Source: Verrucomicrobiia bacterium
Lineage (GTDB): Bacteria; Verrucomicrobiota; Verrucomicrobiia; Limisphaerales; UBA9464
Reading direction: 5' to 3'
Length of the DNA: 37,819 nucleotides
NCBI GenBank assembly: GCA_019634635.1
Contig: JAHCBB010000044.1
Location: forward strand, 1-37,819
Shown piece after piece: positions 36,638 to 37,819 of the stretch; the stretch's first letter is position 1, and the number at the start of each line of letters is the position of its first letter. The notes beneath the pieces are model-generated. The model saw nothing but the letters and a program-made list of their open reading frames with translations, searched no databases and was not told where the DNA came from. A program made the translations under genes and the position numbers.

Positions 36638-37819
36638 TCAAGGAGTCCGCAGGCGGTAGAGACGGTTGGGGTGGCTGGCGGCGGCGGGATCGCTGAACTG
36701 GGCCGCGCCGGTGGCGTCGAGAGTCAGGGTGCCCACGGTTTGCCAATCGGGGTGCGTGAGGTCGGCGCAGGCCTCGACGGTGACCTGGCGGTGCGGCGCC
36801 CAATCGACGGGGAATCCAAAGGAACCGTCGGACAGCCCGCCGGCGGTGGTCGGCCGGCCGATGGCCGGCAGCCACAGGGTGGTGGGTAGACCGGCAAATG
36901 TATCGCTCCACCCGGTCGCGTCGGGCAGGTAGAGGACGATGATGTCGCCGAAGAACGGGATTATGTCGCCGAAGAACGGGTATTCCTCACTCGGTGCGTT
37001 GCCCAGAAATCTCACGAATCTAAGGTTTGGGCAGTCAGAGAACGCATTAATTCCGATGGATGTAAGGCTGTCGGGCAGGGTGATCTGGGTCAGGCCCGTG
37101 CAGCCGTAGAACGCCCCGTCTCCGATGGTGGTGAGGCTGTTTGGCAAGATGACCTGGGTCAGGCCCGTGCAGTCAAAGAACGCCCAATTTCCGATGGTGG
37201 TGAGGCTGTCGGGCAGGGTGACCTCGGTCAGGCCTGCGCAGCGGGAAAACGCCTCGGCTCCGATGGAAGTGACACCATCGGGCAGGGTGTAGTTGCCCGC
37301 CCGCCCAAAGGGATACTGTAGAATTGCGGTCTGGCCTTTGTCGAACAACACGCCCCCAACGCTGCTGTAGTGGGGGTTCGCGCTGGCAACGTCTATGGCG
37401 GTGAGGTTCGTGCAGCCGTAGAATGCCCCGTATCCGATGGCGGTGAGGCTGTTTGGCAAGATGACCTGGGGCAAGCCCGTGCAGCCACCGAATGCACCGC
37501 CTTCGATGGTGGTGAGGCTCTCGGGAAAGGTGATTTGGGTCAGGCCCGTGCATCCGGAGAACGCAGACTCTCCGAGGGTGGTGAGGCTCTCGGGAAAGGT
37601 GATCTGCGTCAGGCTCGTGCAGCCGGTGAACGCCAAATTTCCGACGGTGGTGACACCGTCGGGCAGCCTGTAGGCGCCCAGCCGTCCACCGGGATATTGT
37701 AAAATGACGGTCTGGCCTTTGTCGAACAGCACGCCCCCAACGCTGCTGTAGTTGGGGTTCGCACTCGCAACGTCTATGGCCCTGAGGACCGTGCAGCCAT
37801 AGAACGCATGCTTTCCGAT
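36638..37819 (-). CDS. BspA-type LRR_5 protein, 5' end beyond the window
   Basis: The frame is open from the stop at 36638 to the last base (I-G-K-H-A-F-Y-G-C-T at the edge), so at least 393 residues are present and the start lies outside. It contains LRR_5 repeats, two BspA islands (SVGGVLFDKGQT and its partner) and a C-terminal linker and module almost the same as in the LRR protein at 34272 (ending NRLYRLRTP). One oddity is a 21-bp tandem duplication at about 36943-36980 that doubles F-F-G-D-I-I-P. I do not use the internal ATG at 37732, because homology continues upstream of it. Confidence 0.85.
   Translation of the reverse strand: MGKHAFYGCTVLRAIDVASANPNYSSVGGVLFDKGQTVILQYPGGRLGAYRLPDGVTTVGNLAFTGCTSLTQITFPESLTTLGESAFSGCTGLTQITFPESLTTIEGGAFGGCTGLPQVILPNSLTAIGYGAFYGCTNLTAIDVASANPHYSSVGGVLFDKGQTAILQYPFGRAGNYTLPDGVTSIGAEAFSRCAGLTEVTLPDSLTTIGNWAFFDCTGLTQVILPNSLTTIGDGAFYGCTGLTQITLPDSLTSIGINAFSDCPNLRFVRFLGNAPSEEYPFFGDIIPFFGDIIVLYLPDATGWSDTFAGLPTTLWLPAIGRPTTAGGLSDGSFGFPVDWAPHRQVTVEACADLTHPDWQTVGTLTLDATGAAQFSDPAAASHPNRLYRLRTP

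Noticed and set aside
34272..36911. Longer 879-codon version of the LRR gene
   Set aside because: The extra 146 codons cover the previous gene's 3' end, hairpin H4 and leader A. The signal peptide begins at ATG 36473.

Overview
No rRNA, tRNA or other phylogenetic marker is visible, so the organism is inferred from gene content. The window is GC-rich. It encodes secreted multi-domain repeat proteins (reprolysin-like metallopeptidase + Calx-beta + delta-60 repeats; BspA-type LRR_5; BNR/Ig), a GFTLIELL-type pseudopilin, and an ECF-like sigma factor next to a Ser/Thr kinase-WD40 protein. Together these fit Verrucomicrobiota (Limisphaerales/Pedosphaera-like). This is an accessory, repeat-driven region, not a core operon.

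Layout. Almost all long genes lie on the minus strand. From left to right: a three-hairpin repeat and the 3' scrap of a metallopeptidase gene; a Phd-like/PIN toxin-antitoxin pair on +; metallopeptidases MP1 (1102-4515) and MP2 (4616-8089); a pseudopilin (8272-9084); a BNR/Ig protein (9416-12598); a 3' fragment of a kinase-WD40 gene; an internally deleted metallopeptidase pseudogene (13080-14735); an AbrB-type vapB with vapC on +; a truncated LRR_5 gene; the kinase-WD40 gene (16044-19187) and its sigma factor (19277-20032); an antitoxin with a vapC stub; metallopeptidases MP3 (20614-24027) and MP4 (24128-27604); hipBA between 52-bp direct repeats; scraps of LRR_5, Y1-transposase and HEPN genes with an intact MNT antitoxin; metallopeptidase MP5 (31240-34107); a 22-repeat LRR_5 protein (34272-36473); and a second LRR_5 gene that runs off the right edge.

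How it fits together. The big genes look like a family of exported proteins made by shuffling parts: a 5' leader plus signal peptide, a catalytic or repeat body, and a C-terminal module of about 50 residues ending in F-F-R or L-Y-R and then a proline-rich tail. MP4-MP3 and MP2-MP1 are a two-gene segmental duplication with a constant offset of 19,512 bp. Two kinds of conserved leader (A and B) precede these genes, and both the MP and the LRR families have members with each kind. GC-rich hairpin repeats and three-hairpin REP-like repeats lie at most junctions between intact and broken genes. Toxin-antitoxin modules (two intact vapBC-type pairs, one antitoxin with a toxin stub, one MNT with a truncated HEPN, and hipBA) sit at or beside these breakpoints.

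The most notable signals are the shared C-terminal module, the exchange of leaders between paralogues, and the repeated finding of toxin-antitoxin genes in scars of repeat-protein genes.
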